Assembly: GCA_964017155.1 (NCBI GenBank)
Contig: OZ024867.1
Span: 7,806,913 to 7,870,912, forward strand
DNA from: Oasisia sp. SBJ-2009
Taxonomy: Eukaryota > Annelida > Polychaeta > Sabellida > Siboglinidae
Length of the DNA: 64,000 nucleotides
Direction of reading: 5' to 3'
Shown: positions 34,086-46,049 of the stretch, piece by piece
Layout: the number at the start of each line of letters is the position of its first letter
Position numbering within the stretch: position 1 is the stretch's first letter
Program-made: the position numbers and the translations under genes
Notes under the pieces: generated by a model
What the model saw: the letters and a program-made list of their open reading frames with translations, nothing else
Databases searched by the model: none
Told to the model about the DNA's origin: nothing

Positions 34086-34557
34086 CCGCACAGGTACGTG
34101 CGGTACTTGCGCTTGCACAAGTTGCATTTTAAAATACAACTAACGTTTACATCGTCCAGTGTGTTGTCCGATTATATCGCATGAAACTCATAGTCAAAGA
34201 CGGCTAACCTGAGCTACGATTCTTCTCAAAGTTCACTGCAGCAACAATCCCGCCATATCTTCTATGAACAATTTTTTTATAATATCCGAACATTTTTAAC
34301 ATGCATACTATTTATCAATTTTTTTTTATTGAAATATAATTAAATATTATCTACTATTTTTAATATCTACTATTTATCAATTGTTTTATTGTTAATTTTT
34401 AATTGTAATATAATTAACTATTATTTATCAGTTTTAGTATTTTAGTATTATCTAGACTAATATTATTTATTTATATTGAACATGTTTTACAGATCTATTT
34501 ATTTTACAACTACGTCTATATTTTTATTTTATCTGTGTATTCCTGTAAAGTGTAATG
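34086..34557. other. AT-rich non-coding sequence
   Basis: No gene was recognised. The block includes ATTTATCAATT-type words in loose repetition (34310-34480). Confidence 0.4.
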
Positions 34558-34905
34558 CGCCTCGGGGTGGGTTTATGGCAAGAGATATGGCGTAGAAAAA
34601 TAGTATTATTTATTATTACATTATTTATTAGTCTATGTCACGTGTCTCTGTTGACTTTGTCAGTAAAAGAAAACGTATTTTTCTTCAAAAACCTTACTAA
34701 TCCGTGGACATACGTGAGCCGAGACGACGCCAAACGCTATAGCGGCTTCACGGCGACGTCCTTGACACAAGACAACCACGTCGCTCACTCGTGCATGTCC
34801 GCCTTGACACTGGCGGAGTTCAAAATTCCCCACTCGTCTGTAAATCTGTCACAGCCAGAGTTCTTGTGTAATTGTCACCTGGACACAATATTTTGTCCCG
34901 TATGA
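34555..34905 (+). CDS. Possible type II membrane protein frame, unrecognised
   Basis: This is a complete 116-codon frame. After a short basic N-terminus (LWQEIWRRK) comes a hydrophobic stretch, IVLFIITLFISLCHVSLLTL (residues 16-35), which could be a signal anchor. It is followed by a polar region with several cysteines, ending FLCNCHLDTIFCPV. The topology would fit a secreted or Golgi protein start. No catalytic motif is visible and there is no similar copy in the window. It could be a single exon or chance. Confidence 0.25.
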   Translation: MRLGVGLWQEIWRRKIVLFIITLFISLCHVSLLTLSVKENVFFFKNLTNPWTYVSRDDAKRYSGFTATSLTQDNHVAHSCMSALTLAEFKIPHSSVNLSQPEFLCNCHLDTIFCPV

Positions 34906-35461
34906 CACATTAACTGACGGTCATCCATCCGCTTTAAGACACATATGCAGTTGTCACCACGCGGTGTAGATTCGAGCAAAATTACACGGCGTTGCCATCG
35001 CAACGACAGAACAAAATTAATTATATGTATTGCTGCGCCAAAATAATGCAATTGAATTTAATTATCAACTGTTAAATCAAATTTTATTATCGACATCTAA
35101 TATTTTCTCAACACACACAATAGTTCAATGATAATATGTAGCTGGCTCGTGTAACAGCCACTTTATGCGCATAGTTGTGTCATGTACATAAAATACATGA
35201 CGGAACACGCTTCTTGTTCGTTTCCTGTCACGGCTACGTGCGGACCGACACGTATGATCGGTAGATGCTTGTTTGCGTGGCTCCCGATGTAGTCATTTGA
35301 ATCGGCGCGCTCTGTGTAATCAGCAACCATTGTGCGAGAGATCTACTCCAGTGGCTTCTATAGACACAGAGCACGGCCCTTCACAACATGTGTCATCTCG
35401 TCAGGTTGGTAGATAACCGACTCAAAGGCGCCCAACGTGTTGACTTCAAGTCGGTACGATG
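34906..35461. other. Non-coding sequence
   Basis: No gene was recognised between the preceding frame and the MITE that follows. Confidence 0.35.
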
Positions 35462-35939
35462 CGTTGTCGCGCTTACATTTATACCGGTCGTTATAAACTT
35501 TCCGATTGACGTTTCTGCACTTGCGCAATAAATGTAAAATAATCAATGTGCAGCGAAACGACAAGGCATTATTGGTATAAATGCTACGAGCTGTTCATCA
35601 ACTATTCTGTGATGATTACCGTGAAGAGTTTCTTAAAATGTCGTCCAGTACAATAAAATATTACGTTTGTTTAAATCACTGTCGTGGATTATGGCGCAAT
35701 ATTGTCACGTGATTTACGCTTGCTATCAAAACATGCTTCAACAATTGTTTGCCTGGTGTTAATTTGCGTCAAATAACTTTGCTGAAGTAGTATATACATC
35801 CTAACGAACAACCCGTAGTATTCATACAATAAATGCATTGTCCGTTCACTACACATTGATGATTTTAAGATTTACCGCGCATTCTCAGAAACATCAATCG
35901 GAACGTTTATAACGTCGGGAAAATGTAAGCGCTACAGCG
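35462..35939. mobile_element. MITE G, copy 1 (478 bp)
   Basis: The left end CGTTGTCGCGCTTACATTTA and the right end, in reverse, CGCTGTAGCGCTTACATTT begin inverted repeats that extend about 110 bp, through ATTGACGTTTCTG-like sequence to TAAATGTAAAATAATCA. The second copy at 40307-40782 is in opposite orientation. No coding sequence. The short minus-strand frame at 35358-35564 is a shadow. Confidence 0.85.
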
Positions 35940-37734
35940 TGATATTCCTTACATTTTCCTCTGACGTAGTTTTCGTGTTCTCTTATCATTCAAATCATCA
36001 GGCTATTCCAGTTTTGCAGAGAGGTGGTCCGACACTACACGACTATTGCAATTTCTGACAGTTAAACTCACGACAGTAACACAGGCTGAAATTAGCACTG
36101 CACCCCAGTTTAATGACATGGTCCCTGGATGATTGCCAGACAGTGGTGACAAATGAGGACAGGCTACGGTGTTATTTGGTAGCTTTAGCGAGCTACAGGT
36201 TTACGTTGGACCAACACTTGCAAGGAAGGCCTACGTGTCCAGAATAGCCAACGTTTTCTCTCATATGACTTCACTAAACCACTGGTCGCCTCCAACCTAC
36301 CGTTACCGTTTAACTGAATTGTGACAGAAACATCGTGCAGCACCGTTAATACATTAACATAAATAGCATGCAGTATTTTTCATGTATTTTTTAGAGCTAA
36401 GAAGTAACGTGATTGTACCATTTTCAGATTACGTTCCCTTCTAAAAAAGATGGATATCTCGGAACGGGTGGAAACAAGAAGCAGAAAGTAGGCTTAACGT
36501 ACCCATAAACAGGGTCGCTGGTGTAACAACCGTACAACAGGGCTTTGTGTAGGACCAAATTATTGCCAGTCACGCATGTGTTGGTGGACACAAGGATGTT
36601 AACTATTAAGCCAGTTTACACACTTAAAAATGTGTCTGATGCCCTGAAATGAACTATAAACATACATGTGACACCATTTACACTCACTTCTAATGTATAA
36701 CTGACAACATCTATGGTTTTGGAACACTTGTTTTGCTCATTCATTTTTACCCATCCACAACCCATCCATCCATATTACTACCCGTCCACAGCTGTTTTAC
36801 CCGTCCAAATGACGGGTGGACGGGTCTCTGCATAAAGCTCTGCCGTACAGGGACGCCTGTGTAGCGTAGCGCGTAGACGGACGCACACTACTTAGCCAAG
36901 CGTTTATACAAAGCACCAGAAATAGTCTCCATTGAAAGTATGGTGCGCGCTCACAACGCCGCCAGTGGAATAATAGCGACACGCATCGCTGGTGCTGTTG
37001 TAGTTATTAATAGCGTCGAACTCGTTCTACGCACTCTGGCGTTGTGTTGGGAGCGTCTCCCGAGATATCGGAGCAGGGAATCGTCTGACTGCTGCACCGA
37101 GTCTTTGCGCATGTCAGCCTAGTGGGACAATTTTGAATTCCGTTAGTGACAAGGCGGACGAGCACGAGTGAACAACGTGATTGTCTCGTGTCGAGAACGT
37201 CGTCGCGAAGCCGTTGTTAAGATCGTGTGTTTGGCGTCGTCTCGGCTCACGTGTGTCCACGGATTAGAAGCCGTTTTGAAGACAAATATATACAGAGAAA
37301 GTCTTCAAACAAACGGAGATTCGTAGCGCCAGGTAAGTCACATTTGACTGTAAGGACGACTTCAATGGCCTACTCGGATTCGAATTACTCGCGTAACCCT
37401 AACGTGGTATCCAGTTTATGGTAATTTACGCTGCGCACGCAGTACTACGAGAGTAATCCAACTGAACAGCGATGATCGTGATCAAGTTGTTCAGTGTGTA
37501 AATGATGATGATCAGGTTATTGGTCTAAAATAATAATACATACACTATGATGACGTTAACATGTACTCGACGATGTAACAATTTGTGATATTTTAATGTG
37601 CATGTTGCGCATGCGCTAATACCTGCGCGGTCCACCATGTGCGTGCGTGTGTGTCTTTGTTATGCGTTCGTGTATGTGTGCGTGCGTGCTTGTGTGTGTA
37701 TGCATGCGTGTGTGCATATGTGGCAGTACGAAAC
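35940..37734. other. Mostly unassigned sequence
   Basis: Frames at 36797-37122 and 37227-37424 are short and unrecognised. CCCGTCCA/CGGGTGGACGGG near 36780-36825 is a small inverted repeat. A GTGCGTGTGT-rich tract at 37640-37720 is low-complexity. Confidence 0.3.
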
Positions 37735-37964
37735 AGTGTCCCAGTTGACATATGTCGCCGGTCTTTTACATTCAGAATTACTCGTTTTTTTGTCATCATC
37801 TTATGAACGTTCATCAGCAAACTGTGTCCGCGATTTTCCCATATATCACACCCGCAGTCAATTAGTGGTTGAACCGTTCTTGTAAGTAAAATTACCGCGC
37901 ATGTAGCGGCATCAGTCGTTTTACCTGACTGAATAAATACAAACGGCTGCGCAACTTGGCACAC
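37735..37964 (-). mobile_element. LINE reverse transcriptase C-terminal fragment
   Basis: The minus-strand frame reads TRTVQPLIDCGCDIWENRGH, then MNVHKMMTKKRVILNVKDRR. The motif Y/R-x-x-x-Q-P-L-I-D-C/Y, then W, then a basic K-K-R-x-I-L, then D is the post-palm region of CR1/Rex/L2-type LINE reverse transcriptases. It runs downstream into CA-type repeats and ends. Confidence 0.6.
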
Positions 37965-38274
37965 AGCTTAGCTACGTGAGGGTTCCAGGTGAGGTTACAT
38001 ACAGTCAGTCAACAAAGTAATTACTGTTGTGGTAAAATACTAATACTATTTTTTTTTGTAAAGCGCCGTATATCCAGAAAACGTTTCTGCTCAGAGGCGC
38101 GTACATACATCATTTGTAACATATAAATGTATAAAATATGACTAATCAATTAAAAAGTATAGTTGTTTAAATGATAATAAATAAATAATTAAATATAGTT
38201 TCTAAAACTCATAGTGTATTAGCTAAACTTATCAGCAATAAACAAATATATAAAATAAATAATTAATAAAATAT

Positions 38275-38277
38275 ACA

Positions 38278-38368
<91 letters not shown>
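38275..38368. repeat. (AC)n followed by (AT)n
   Basis: About 75 bp of AC repeat passes directly into about 18 bp of AT repeat. Confidence 0.97.
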
Positions 38369-40306
38369 TAAAACAATACACTAAATAGTTTGAGAAACTA
38401 TAATTACGGTTAAAATAAATTCATTGTGACAAAAAACCTACAAGTAATTTGCCCAAAAGAAGTGTCAAATCAGGCACATTGTGTTGCTTAACAAACTGGT
38501 CTAATGTGTTGTGTAAATGTATCACGTGTTTGTGTATGTGACTAAATGTGGCGGTGTTTGTTTATTTTGCAGCCTGAGCAACTATGGTCTCGAGGCAGCC
38601 AAGTAAACGGAGGTTTTGTTGACAGAAATCGGCCGAGCCACGGGATTGACATATCTCAGGCACACGTTGTCACGTGGGGCATGTACGGTTGAATTTAATC
38701 TTTGTTTCATTAATCTATAAATATTATACTAGTAAATGAAACATCGTTTATACAAATATAATCACGCATTTACTTTCAAAATATATGATGTCACATAATT
38801 AATAACTACAGTAAAATATAACAAAATGAATGCGCCGCTCTCGTATATTATATTTTGGTAATTCTGTGTAATTAATAAATATGCAAAGACCAGACATAAA
38901 GGTTCATGTAATTTTACCATTACTTTCGAAGACTTCCTCTAACTATACCTTGTTTTGAGGTAAACATTTCACGCGAAGCCGAATGTACGTATAAGATACA
39001 ACATTATCGCGGCTTATTCCTTCATAAAGTCGCATTATTCAGGTTTATACGAAGAGAGAAATGTCGGGTTAGTTTCGTGTGACTTGCTTAATGTGTCGTA
39101 CCCAGTGATATGTTTAACTGATGTCGCAGTCATTTAGATGTGTCGTTTCTTTAGTATATTCGACAACGACCTTCAAGGACGTTCAGTGGCAGCGTTGACA
39201 GGTCAACTTGGCGCGTGGAAAAAGATGGAGACATTGTAGTATGTGTCACGACAATGACGTCATCAGTCTGTTGTCAACGCTGTCGTCGATGACGTATTTG
39301 AAGTACCTAGGGTGAGCGGAATCGTGAAGTCTACAGCACACGCACTAACACGTATCAATCATGCGTGCTCTGTCACGTGCACATACACACGCACTAACGT
39401 CCACACTTAGGAAACAAGTTCACGCTACAAACGCAGTGTACACACGCAATAACGCACACGAGCATGCATACACACGCAACGATAAACATACACATACGAC
39501 TCGTAGTCACGTGCACACGCACTAACGCACGCACTACGGTAAAAGCCTACGTACGCACGCACGAACACTCGCGCTGGTAACTTTCGCCCTCACGAGCAGA
39601 ACCTGTTCCTGGACAAAACACAAGACGCGTCAGCAAATGTCACTTCGCGTGCTTTGTGTCCTGTCTCCTGTCACAGCCAAATGTCGCAATATCACCGAAC
39701 TGTTCTGATGCAGACTCACGGGAAATAACGTGAGAGACGACACCGCAGGACGCATCACTGAGAAGGTGGTCAAATTACCGGCATTTGTCCAACTCAGGTA
39801 GGATGTGCTGTTTATAAAACACAAATTTTACTCTAATAACAACACCTGCCCCCTCACCCACAGCCAGGGACAGCAACAATCGCCCCCCCCCCCCCCCGAG
39901 TGTATATCCAACTGTCAAGTCACTGTTCAACATTTGAATTATTAAATTAAATTGATCAGTTTAAAATGAGTAAAGTTTGTTAAAACGTGACAGAGTTTTC
40001 ACGAGGAACTTTCCCGGACCACAACAAGCGGCGACTGAGATGACAAATAATGACCCGTTCTACTTAATCGGGTTGGTACATTCACCCAAAGGGTATTCAC
40101 CCAAAGGGTAACTCCGTCTGTTTGTAGTGTCTGATAACTGGATAACGGCGGCAGGAGTTGGGGGCGGTGACGACTTAAACACCCCGGCTATAATATATAG
40201 TGAATAGCAGCATATTGTGTGACATTATTATCACTGGCGGTGATTGTCGCGTCGTGCGACATGCGTGATTTGACACGGGTGACAAGTCACACCGTCTGTT
40301 TGGTGA
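38369..40306. other. Non-coding sequence, nothing recognised
   Basis: The block is AT-rich in its first half, then has an ACGCAC-rich stretch at 39340-39570. A run of about 15 C residues lies at 39883-39897. TTCACCCAAAGGGTA occurs twice in tandem at 40080-40110. Confidence 0.4.
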
Positions 40307-40782
40307 CGTTGTTGCGCTTACATTTTTCCGGGGATATAAACGGTCATATTGACGTTTCTGCGCATGCGCGATATATGTAAAGTCATCAATATGCAGCGAA
40401 AAGACAAAGCATTTATGGTATAAATACTACGGGTTGTTCGTTAGGATGTATGTAACTTCTCAGCAAAGTTACTTGTCGCAAATTAACACGAGGCAAACAA
40501 GTGTTGAGGCATATTTTTATAGCAAGCGCAAATCACGTGACTAGTGCGCCATAATCCGTGACAGTGATTTATTAAAAAAAACATAATATTTATTGCATTG
40601 AATGACATTTAAAAAACTCTTCACAGTAATCATCACGGGAAAGTTAACGAACAGCTCATGGCATTTATACCGAAAATCCTTTGTCGTTTCGCTGGACATT
40701 GATGATTTTACATTTATTGCGCATGCGCAGAAACGTCAATAGGAAAGTTTTTAACGACCGGAAAAATGTAAGCGGGACAACG
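40307..40782. mobile_element. MITE G, copy 2 (476 bp)
   Basis: The terminal inverted repeats CGTTGTTGCGCTTACATTTT and, in reverse, CGTTGTCCCGCTTACATTTT extend over 110 bp, including TTTCTGCGCATGCGC. It is inverted relative to copy 1. It ends 26 bp before the splice acceptor of the next candidate exon. Confidence 0.85.
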
Positions 40783-40808
40783 TAATCTCTGTATTTAATG
40801 TTTTGTAG

Positions 40809-41022
40809 CAATGACTGGCAGCGTTGGCCGGGTCAGAGGTCAGAGGGCGATGACCGGGTCGTGACCTACAGACGCCGGGTAGAGGACCTCGAGGCAACCC
40901 TCGCCCTAGTGCAAGCCCGACCCCTGGCGGACACGAGTGAATACTGGGGTGTCGATGTGGCCTGTCTATTGCTACACATCACATTCTGTCAAAACAACCT
41001 GCAACAGGCCAGGACAGACTGA
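40809..41022 (+). CDS. Candidate 3' terminal exon, coiled-coil-like
   Basis: An acceptor TGTTTTGTAG (ending 40808) opens a frame reading NDWQRWPGQRSEGDD, then TYRRRVEDLEATLALVQARP, then ADTSEYWGVDVACLLLHITF, then CQNNLQQARTD and a stop. The region is GC-rich compared with its surroundings and R/E/L-rich with heptad spacing, consistent with a coiled coil. The exon at 24487-24640 (minus) has the same start phase and a matching DLExTLxxL block. The upstream intron now holds MITE G copy 2. No upstream exon is recognised. Confidence 0.4.
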
Positions 41023-41676
41023 GTCACCACCCGTCACAAGTAGGCTACGTCGCGTCTCTTGTCACATCACGTCTCTCCCGTGACAACACCATCTGGTGAC
41101 ATCAGCGCGGTGTCACTAAAAGTTCGCTTTAATAAAACTAACAAATTATATTGATTATATCAGTGACTAATGAGTCTGTCATTTGTATCATTTTCTGATC
41201 AATATTTTTTTGTTCCATATTTGCCACTGGATGTGACTTTATTTTTATAAATGCACTATAAATATAATCAGGGCTAATCTCACAAATAAGCCAGCGCGTG
41301 CTGTAATTAGTAGGCCAAAGGCTGGCTCAAAATATAGGTATATAACTAATTTTGTCTTCTGGATGACATTTGTTACAGATCGATTTTTCATACATTGAAC
41401 TTATTTTATTTATTTAACCTTAAATTGTTTCTCTTTTGTGTCACGACGAGTAGCGTTGTCACTAGAAACAATTGAGTAGATAAGAATGTGATTATTATAT
41501 AATATACTAGAGTTGATATTTCCTCACCTGGTAGTGTTTCCTTTAACCGTGTCACAGCTAACGTAACCACAGCTGACATGTGTGAATGTTAGAAGGCTGT
41601 GTTCACAAATGGTATCATCGTAAGACGTACGACTTGGTTCATCTTAGACCTGACGACTGAACTGTGTCTGTTACAG
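41023..41676. other. Non-coding sequence
   Basis: No gene was recognised. The block ends in a TGTGTCTGTTACAG acceptor-like sequence. Confidence 0.35.
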
Positions 41677-41793
41677 TCGCCGCCACCCCAGCCTGAAGAT
41701 GACGACGATGCGGGTTTGGGGAACACAAACACTGGGGCAGTCTCCGCTCGCAATACGTCGATTGGAATAGACTCAGTAAAGAAGCGGCGATGA
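41677..41793 (+). CDS. Possible short terminal exon ending inside a minisatellite
   Basis: After CTGTTACAG the frame reads SPPPQPEDDDDAGLGNTNTG, then AVSARNTSIGIDSVKKRR and a stop. The proline and acidic bias followed by a basic tail is compatible with a disordered C-terminus. The last eight codons are the first copy of the 26-bp minisatellite that follows. No family is recognised. Confidence 0.25.
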   Translation, partial: SPPPQPEDDDDAGLGNTNTGAVSARNTSIGIDSVKKRR

Positions 41794-42170
41794 TTGCGTC
41801 AGTAAAGAAGCGGCGATGATTGCGTCAGTAAAGAAACCGCGATGATTGTCTCAGTAAAGAAGCCGCGATGATTACCTCAGTAAAGAAGCCGCGATGATTG
41901 CCTCAGTAAAGAAGCCGCGATGATGGCCTCTGTAAAGAAGCCGCGACGATTGCCTTAGTAAAGAAGCCGCGATGGTTGCCTCAGTAAAGAAGCCGCGACG
42001 ATTGCCTCAGTAAAGAAGCCGCGATGACTGCCCCAGTAAAGAAGCCGCGACGGTTGCCTCAGTGAAGAAGCCGCGATGATAGCCCCAGTGTAGAAGCCGC
42101 GATGATTGCCTCAGTGTAGAACCCGCGATGATTACCTCAGTGAAGAAGCCGCGACGATTACCTGCATATT
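41769..42170. repeat. 26-bp minisatellite, about 15 copies
   Basis: The consensus CAGTAAAGAAGCCGCGATGA plus TTGCCT is repeated with point changes (CGATGATT/CGACGATT/CGACGGTT; AAAG/GAAG/GTAG). The array lies directly downstream of, and includes, the end of the preceding frame. Confidence 0.95.
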
Positions 42171-42944
42171 CGCTGAACAACCAATATCCTTGACATGATG
42201 TCCACTAATCACATGTTAGACGCGATACTGCCGTGTCTCCACTTCCGCAAAGACAATTAATATATCCTAATCAATCCATCATTGTTTTCCATTGTATTTA
42301 GACGGCAATATGTTGAAATATACACTCGTTGAGCGGATCGTTAGATGTCCGTCTATTAGGGTGGTTCGTGCCAACGCCATGTTGTTATTTATGACAATAT
42401 TGTTTCTGCTATTAAACCTCGTTTGTTGTAATCACCATCAAATGTTGTTTGTTTCGAGTGTAACCATCTTGCCCACGGCACTGCAGACACCCGGGTTAAA
42501 GGGCCCGAAAACCGGAAATGATATCAGACGCTTGACGTCCTTGACGAAACAGACATGACTACGACCGGAAATGACATCTGACACAAGACACCGTGATTCG
42601 GTGACTGGAAACGACAAGTGAGACGCAAGACATATTCAACGCGACAGGCGTAAACGATCTGTGAAATGATGTCAGATGCAATTCATCCACAACGCTACGA
42701 CCACCAATGTCCAATATGTAAATAATATGTACGACTATTTTGCCGTTAACGAACCATTTACATCTATGCAACCAACAACATTATAAAAATAACAAGAACG
42801 CCAACAACACCAATCAAACTATGAGACTTATAGTTCATTCAGTTATCCGCCAGATGGTAGTTGCTACCGGCCTAGAATCTACTTCAGGTTTTTCAGAACA
42901 TGTCAGTCATGCCTGCGTGTACATACAATAAAACATATAGCTAA
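42171..42944. other. Non-coding sequence, nothing recognised
   Basis: Short frames (42292-42558, 42559-42771 minus) show no motif. ACCGGAAATGA-type words recur three times at 42510-42610. Confidence 0.35.
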
Positions 42945-43790
42945 TTGAAAAATTGAGCTAATTAAAAATAAACATAAAGGGTGAAACGTGTAGAAAAAAC
43001 TAGACATTTCAAGCAATCTTGAAATAATGATCTAGCATCAGACATGTGAGGCAGACACCATTAACTCAGTAGTTGTAGATTGCTGAAACAATTCCCAGTT
43101 TCTTTCCGTAACTCTCCCATCACGTTTCCTCAGTTCACATTTCAGACGTGCTTTCTACATTTCTTCATATTGCGACATAATGATGATAGTTTGTACTAAA
43201 AACAAATGAAAAGGCTCATCTTATTTACGTCGTGCCGATGAAGTTCTGGTTTACTGTGAATCTTTTAGGCCCTGTGACGCCTGGCGCCACCTGGCGATCA
43301 TAGCCTGAACCTGACAAAGTCTCCCATTCTTATGACACTGAACGAAAGGTGTTGCCTTGATCACTAGGTGGCGCCACCGAACAGTCCATGTACCGCCTGA
43401 TAAGCCTTCGGATGAACTACTGTAACCCTATCTGTCTCTCACACAGCGCCATGTGAAGAGACCAACATGTTGTGTCTGTGTGGCTATATTTGGACCCGGA
43501 ATGACAAAATATTAAACTTTCTTCATTTCAGGCTCAAAAAAGGGTGTTTCTGGACCCCTGTGACCAAACGGCTCCAAGTTGGGAGTGGTCATTTACCAAT
43601 TACTGGCGATGGCCAAGGTATCAGTTATCAGGAAATACTAGTGAACACATTTCATCAGAAAACATTCTGAGAGCTGGACCTGGCTCCAGGTATATCAATA
43701 ACACGACGACTTGTTTGTTTGTGGTAACACGTAATAACACCATTCACAACGAGTTTTTTGACAACCTCGATGCTACCAGTGTCTGTCTCA
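42945..43790. repeat. Duplicated sequence H, left half, copy 1
   Basis: This is colinear with 61610-62440: AGGTGAAACGTGTAGAAAAA-like start, CATTTCTTCATATTGCGACATA, TTTACGTCGTGCCGATGAAG and CATTCTTATGACA. The reading frame described for 43532-43740 sits at its right end. The two copies differ by many substitutions and small indels, so this is an old duplicate or two copies of one element. Confidence 0.85.
43532..43740 (+). CDS. Conserved short frame in duplicate H, unrecognised
   Basis: After CTTCATTTCAG the frame LDPCDQTAPSWEWSF, then RYQLSGNTSEHISSENILRA, then GPGSRYINNTTTCLFVVTRN is matched by the copy at 62212-62420 (LDPCAQTAASWEWS, RYQLLGNTSEKLSAENILRS, GPGFRYINNTTFCLLVVTRN). Small indels in the WEWS-RYQ part sum to three bases, so the frame is kept. 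A CCAG|GTAT donor-like site lies at 43689/43690 and its equivalent in the other copy. A one-base indel near the acceptor breaks the frame in one copy. Whether this is a host exon or part of an element is open. Confidence 0.35.
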
Positions 43791-43819
43791 TCGTCTGTCA
43801 GTCCGTCTGTCCACTTCAA

Positions 43820-43868
43820 ACTATATATACATATATATATATATATATACATATATATTACGTATTTG

Positions 43869-43899
<31 letters not shown>

Positions 43900-43950
43900 T
43901 ATATACATATTACGTATTTGTAGAGATATATATATATATATATACATATA
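43820..43950. repeat. Interrupted (TA)n
   Basis: TA runs interrupted by CATATTACGTATTTGTA, which appears twice. Confidence 0.95.
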
Positions 43951-44729
<779 letters not shown>

Positions 44730-44765
44730 ACATACGGTGAGACAGAAGCTGGTAGCCTTGCGGTT

Positions 44766-44961
44766 GGTCGGTCGGTCGGTCGGTCGGTCGGTCGGTCGGT
44801 CGGTCGGTCGGTCGGTCGGTCGGTCGGTCGGTCGGTCGGTCGGTCGGTCGGTCGGTCGGTCGGTCGGTCGGTCGGTCGGTCGGTCGGTCGGTCGGTCGGT
44901 CGGTCGGTCGGTCGGTCGGTCGGTCGGTCGGTCGGTCGGTCGGTCGGTCGGTCGGTCGGTC
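44766..44961. repeat. (GGTC)n array, 49 copies
   Basis: A pure GGTC tetranucleotide array, translating as GRSV or PTDR. It occupies the same position inside duplicate H as the GGTG/GGTC array at 62445-63050. Confidence 0.99.
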
Positions 44962-45335
44962 ATAACGTATATAATGCCAGTATCTAAGTAATCATACGAT
45001 AGAACAAGTTAGGAAACATTATGACGTTGACAGTTTGGCCACAATCTAATTTCGGAGCTTTCAGTGAAAACGTCGCACCGTGCGACCTAACGAACTTGGA
45101 GTTGACCGAGATAAACAGGGGTTACGACGAAAAATCGCTAGACAAGATTGACACATTTCATTTATGTTGAATTCCGGTTCAACTTGATATATGCCTTTCG
45201 TATCGACCTACTGTTTTGTGTCTTTCAAAGTAAAACCATAGATAACCATCATTGCCGCAGGAGTTATGTAACAACGACGGGAACAATTACTCTGTCCGGC
45301 TGTTTACGTCTTCACAAGAAAACAACTATGTATAT
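44962..45335. repeat. Duplicated sequence H, right half, copy 1
   Basis: This is colinear with 63051-63395: AGGAAACATTATGA, TTTCGGAGCTTTCAGTGAAA, CACCGTGCGACCTAACGAAC and GACAAGATTGACACATTTCA are shared. In both copies one frame reads SNFGAFSENVAPCDLTNLEL, then TEINRGYD, then KSLDKIDTFHLC and a stop, with a single amino-acid change. This half is better conserved than the left half. Confidence 0.85.
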
Positions 45336-45340
45336 ATACT

Positions 45341-45402
<62 letters not shown>

Positions 45403-45469
45403 TGCGGGGGGAGACCATCCAATGTCAAGCTCAGAGATACGTGTGCCTATGCCAGCGTATATATATATA

Positions 45470-45515
<46 letters not shown>
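45336..45515. repeat. (TA)n runs enclosing a 58-bp templated fragment
   Basis: TA repeats at about 45336-45400 and 45458-45515 surround TCTGCGGGGGGAGACC through GCCTATGCCAGCGT (45401-45458). Those 58 bases are identical to 48604-48661 inside the downstream DNA transposon. Confidence 0.95.
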
Positions 45516-45519
<4 letters not shown>

Positions 45520-45878
45520 AAGGATGGACTCGGAGCGTTGGATTCCCGTATCACAAATCTTTATTTACACAGAAGAAGAAGACCCTGCCCACAATCAGGA
45601 GTCAGGATAAAATGTGCACCATGGCACATAACTGGGATACCGCAAGAACTCAGGTAAAATCAAGCTGGCATTCTATCATACTTGAAAACACGTGTGCACG
45701 CTTTCACAGCGGCAATTTAAGTCCCAATCCTTCCCGCGCGAACCAAATCCCGCACAGCTAATCAAACAACAGCGCCCTCCACCGTTGATCACCACCAATC
45801 AACCACCTCGTTAACCAACATGTGGCGCCACCACAAATAAGTAAAAATATACAAACAACGTCATGGCTGTCCATGACA
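45516..45878 (-). repeat. 3' long terminal repeat
   Basis: Starts TGTCATGGACAGCCATGACG and ends CATCCTTGACA on the minus strand. An AATAAA polyadenylation signal lies near 45560-45567 (minus). A TATATTTTTAC motif near 45843-45852 could be the TATA box. Confidence 0.92.
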
Positions 45879-46049
45879 TCCGCCCCAGTTTTGTCAGCAT
45901 CCGTCCACGGATCACCCTTAACCAGCGTACAATGCCAGAGACCTAGCACACACAGTGCCCCAACAGTAAGCGTTGGTCTCCATGCTAACCAAATTAGGTG
46001 GCCACAGCCAGTGCAGATGTCTCCTGCATCTCTCCACCTCTACATCCAG

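Noticed and set aside
33689..34184. Histidine/threonine-rich and cysteine/valine-rich frames of 66-150 codons
   Set aside because: Overlapping frames on both strands of a degenerate CA/GT tract; no domain and no codon bias.
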